Positions 35,748 through 38,564 of a DNA stretch of 38,564 bases are shown one piece after another. The DNA is taken from positions 1 through 38,564 of the forward strand of contig CAZAGO010000004.1 of assembly GCA_964485045.1 (NCBI GenBank), written 5' to 3'. Made by a program: the position numbers and the translations under genes. How positions within the stretch are numbered: the first letter of the stretch is position 1; each line of letters opens with the position of its first letter. The DNA comes from CAZAGO01 sp964485045. Its GTDB lineage: Archaea > Nanobdellota > Nanobdellia > Pacearchaeales > GW2011-AR1. Below the pieces are notes generated by a model that saw nothing but the letters and a program-made list of their open reading frames with translations, was not told the DNA's origin and ran no database searches.

Positions 35748-38564
35748 ATGAATGAGAAGGAATTTGCAAAAAAAATTTTTGAAGATAAGCTTACATTTAG
35801 TTTAATTATACTAGGCATACTTTTTTTTATTTTTAGTGCATTTAATATGTTTAAAATTTCACTAGGAAATAATTTTGTTACTCAAATAATAAATATTTTT
35901 TCTCCTACGATATGGATTCTTCTTGCAATAACTCTTATTGTGTCTTCAATTTTAGCTTATTTTAAAAAATATAAATTAATGGCTCTTATTCTTTTGGTTG
36001 CTTTAATAGGCATTACTGCTACAATAAGAACAAGCAACATAAACGATTTAAGAGATATGACTAATGGTGATTGGACGCTTGGACCAGATTTAGATCCTTT
36101 TCTTTATTTACGACACGCAAATGAAATTATAAATGGAACGCTTGAAAATCCAGATATGATGAGGGCTGCTCCTCTTGGAGCAAATAATTATGCTTATCAG
36201 AGCCTTATGCCATGGGCAATGGTTTTAATTTGGAAAATTGTTTCTATATTCAAACCGATATCCATAACTTATGCGGCAATAATTGCACCAGTTATTTTCT
36301 TTTGTATTTCTATAATTGGTTTTTTCTTGTTCGTTTATTTTTTATCTCTTCTAAAGTTTTCTAAAAAAATATCCATGATTACTGCTATTTTTGCAAGCAC
36401 GTTATATTCTATTATCCCTTCTATGGTTGCAAGAACTGTAGCAGGAGACCCAGAAATAGAAAGTCTTGGAATGGTCTGGTTTTGGTTTGCTTTCTTATTT
36501 TATCTTTTAGCTTGGAGAAGAGAAGAAATAAATTACAAAGTCTGTTTAGCAGTTATTGCTGGAATTTTTACAGGATTAATGTATATGACCTGGGGGGGAT
36601 ACAGGTATATATACATGGTTATTTCCATGGTCGCTTTTATTCTCTTCTTATTTGAAAAAGATAAGAAAGAAAATATAATAATTTTTTCATCTTGGGCAAT
36701 TACAGCTATAGGTATAGAAATTATAAAAGGGGGGCAAATACAATCTCTTTTTATGAGAGTGAGTGATATAGGTTTTGCTATCGTTGTTCTTTTATTTTTA
36801 ATAACTGATTGGATTTTATCAAATACAGAAATAAATAAAAAAATTAAGGAAATAAATCTCCCAAAACCAATAATTAGTATAATTTTAATTGGAATATTAG
36901 CATTTATTTTTTTAATTATATTTAATAGAGAATTACTTTTTAGCTTTCTATCACGATTAGTAGAAGGATTTCTTTATCCTTGGGGAAGAGAAAGAATAGG
37001 ATTAACCGTTGCAGAAAATAGAGCTCCTTATTTTATAGAAGCCTTAGGAGAGTTTGGAAATCTCACTTGGATATTCTTAATTGGAACTGTTTTTTTATTT
37101 TACCAAGCCATAAAACATTTCAAAAAAGAAAAAGAGAGCGATTTTGAGAAGTGGATATTTATAACAATTTCTGCTGGAATTGCTGCAATATTGTTTTATG
37201 TTGGAAGAGTATTAATTGGTGGAGATTATGCCTCAATGATTGAACAAATCGATTTTTTAATTTTATTGTCTTTGGTACTTTCTTTTGTTGGAGCAATTTA
37301 TTTTTTCATGAGAAAAAATATAAATTCTAGTCTTAATTTTTCTTTTTTGTTTTTTATACTCGCCTTAATATTTAGTAGAGTGTCTCCTCAGAGTAGTAGA
37401 CTAAACGGAGAATCCCTTTTCTCACAAGGAATTTACTTCTCGGGATTAATTTTATTTGGAGGCCTTATTGGAATAATTATAATTCTTGCATATAAAAATA
37501 AAGATGATATCTTAATAGAGAAGTTTAAAAAAATAAATTTAATGTATATTGTCCTTTTAGTATTCTCTTTTTGGGGAATAATTTCTATAAGAGGAGCAAT
37601 AAGATTATTCTTTATAATCTCCCCAATGATAGTTTTAGTCTCTTCATTTATACTTGCAGAAGTATACAATCAAAAAAAAGAAAAGAATAAAAAAATAATT
37701 TGGGGGGCAATAATTGTATTTATTCTAATTTTCTCTCAACTGTTTGCTTCTTACACTCTCCAAACACAATATACTTCAAAAGCAATGATTCCTTCTGCCT
37801 ATCATCAGCAATGGCAAGGCGCAATGCAATGGATTAGAGATAATACTCCAAAAGAAAGTATCTTTATTCATTGGTGGGATTATGGTTATTGGGTTCAAAC
37901 AATTGGAGAAAGAGCGACAGTTGTTGATGGAGGACACCAATGGGGGTACTGGGATCATTTAGTTGGAAGATATGTTCTTACAGCTACTTCTCCCGAAATG
38001 ATATTAAGTGCTATGAAAACTTACAATGCTTCTTATCTTTTAATAGATTCTTCGGATATAGGAAAATATCCTGCTTTTAGTAAAATTGGAAGCGACAAAA
38101 ATGGAGAAGATAGATATTCACAGATACCTATTTTCGCCTTAGATGACTCGCAAACAAAAGAAACGTCTAACAAAACAATAAGAGTTTATACTGGGGGAGG
38201 AATTGTTGATGAGGATATAATCTACACTCCAGAAGAAGATAATTCAAACGAAATATTTATTCCAAAGGAAAAGTCTTACCTAATTTTTATTTTAATAGAA
38301 ATTACTAAAGAAAGTGAAGAAAACGCATTAGAACAACCAAAAGCAATATATTATTTTAATAATCAACAGATTTCAATTCCAATAAGATATCTATATTATG
38401 GAGGAGAATTGTTTGATTATGGAGAAGGATTAAATGCGACAATTTCGCTCATTCCAAAAATTAATCCTATAGGGAATAATCAAATGCAATCAGATGAAAG
38501 TGGAGCTGCAATATACATTTCTCCGAAAGTAACCAAAACGGCCTTCGCTCAACTTTATCTTTTA
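35748..38564 (+). CDS. aglB: Oligosaccharyltransferase AglB (STT3), partial at window end
   Basis: The frame is open for 939 codons to the last base of the window, so the 3' end is missing. AglB transfers the glycan from a dolichol carrier to Asn in N-glycosylation sequons. The membrane domain shows the first acidic motif DLDPFLYLRHA (D114, D116), the second motif VAGDPEIES, and the TVAENRAP segment that corresponds to the TIXE motif. The soluble domain has the sequon-binding WWDYGYW at 709-715. About three membrane helices (16-34, 50-71, 77-93) precede the first motif, where one is usual. A TATA-like GTTTTTAAAC lies about 27 nt upstream. Confidence 0.94.
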   Translation, partial: MNEKEFAKKIFEDKLTFSLIILGILFFIFSAFNMFKISLGNNFVTQIINIFSPTIWILLAITLIVSSILAYFKKYKLMALILLVALIGITATIRTSNINDLRDMTNGDWTLGPDLDPFLYLRHANEIINGTLENPDMMRAAPLGANNYAYQSLMPWAMVLIWKIVSIFKPISITYAAIIAPVIFFCISIIGFFLFVYFLSLLKFSKKISMITAIFASTLYSIIPSMVARTVAGDPEIESLGMVWFWFAFLFYLLAWRREEINYKVCLAVIAGIFTGLMYMTWGGYRYIYMVISMVAFILFLFEKDKKENIIIFSSWAITAIGIEIIKGGQIQSLFMRVSDIGFAIVVLLFLITDWILSNTEINKKIKEINLPKPIISIILIGILAFIFLIIFNRELLFSFLSRLVEGFLYPWGRERIGLTVAENRAPYFIEALGEFGNLTWIFLIGTVFLFYQAIKHFKKEKESDFEKWIFITISAGIAAILFYVGRVLIGGDYASMIEQIDFLILLSLVLSFVGAIYFFMRKNINSSLNFSFLFFILALIFSRVSPQSSRLNGESLFSQGIYFSGLILFGGLIGIIIILAYKNKDDILIEKFKKINLMYIVLLVFSFWGIISIRGAIRLFFIISPMIVLVSSFILAEVYNQKKEKNKKIIWGAIIVFILIFSQLFASYTLQTQYTSKAMIPSAYHQQWQGAMQWIRDNTPKESIFIHWWDYGYWVQTIGERATVVDGGHQWGYWDHLVGRYVLTATSPEMILSAMKTYNASYLLIDSSDIGKYPAFSKIGSDKNGEDRYSQIPIFALDDSQTKETSNKTIRVYTGGGIVDEDIIYTPEEDNSNEIFIPKEKSYLIFILIEITKESEENALEQPKAIYYFNNQQISIPIRYLYYGGELFDYGEGLNATISLIPKINPIGNNQMQSDESGAAIYISPKVTKTAFAQLYLL

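Overview
The window is chromosomal DNA from an archaeon. The evidence is an archaeal-type ribosomal protein cluster (eS4, eL32, eL19, eL40, uL10/P1), aIF5A, aIF1, Spt5, SecY/SecE, prefoldin, tRNA 4-demethylwyosine synthase, AglB-type oligosaccharyltransferase and a tRNA with a bulge-helix-bulge intron. The DNA is AT-rich and densely packed. Many start codons have a TATA-like box about 25 nt upstream, as expected for leaderless transcripts. Small proteins, a type III-RuBisCO style AMP pathway, FtsZ and several unrecognised short genes point to a DPANN archaeon, perhaps of the Pacearchaeota/Woesearchaeota kind. That placement is inference.

Layout. 1-1770 (minus): tRNA-Pro, then uL11, a small unknown gene, Spt5 and SecE. 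1813-5731 (minus): a two-gene signalling module, a FecR-domain membrane protein and a CHASE2 class III adenylate cyclase, placed between secE and ftsZ. 5853-8532: an SlyD-like prolyl isomerase and aIF5A share one palindromic TATA box, followed by eL40 and a site-2 protease. 8674-10753: Taw1, a GNAT acetyltransferase and a possible CARF-like small protein. 10754-12816: a promoter and structured leader, then uL1, uL10 and P1. 12874-15168 (minus): a small unknown gene, a GT2 glycosyltransferase, an alpha/beta hydrolase and a DedA membrane protein. 15169-15741: a non-coding block with a hairpin-rich element, an intron-containing tRNA-Ser(UGA) and partial tRNA copies on both sides. 15742-18578 (minus): a small unknown gene, AMP phosphorylase and an AI-2E/PerM-type membrane protein. 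18676-32985 (plus): an unknown gene, the S10/spc-type ribosomal superoperon from uL3 to uL15, SecY, an EMC3/DUF106 insertase and prefoldin alpha. 32978-38564: ribose-1,5-bisphosphate isomerase (minus), then a SpoIIM-like membrane protein, a GlcNAc-1-P transferase and the oligosaccharyltransferase AglB, which runs off the window.

How the parts fit. Most genes serve translation and membrane protein biogenesis. SecY, SecE, the EMC3-like insertase, prefoldin, the dolichol-P GlcNAc-1-P transferase and AglB together would make, insert and N-glycosylate exported proteins. AMP phosphorylase and R15P isomerase are two of the three steps of the archaeal AMP pathway, and RuBisCO itself is not in the window.

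Most unusual content. A hairpin-rich non-coding element is present twice, once as the leader directly before uL1 and once abutting the 3' end of tRNA-Ser, with an ungapped 54-nt block of about 81% identity. The tRNA-Ser gene is flanked by a 17-bp copy of its 3' end and a 23-bp copy of its 5' end. The CHASE2 cyclase/FecR pair is of a kind familiar from bacteria.
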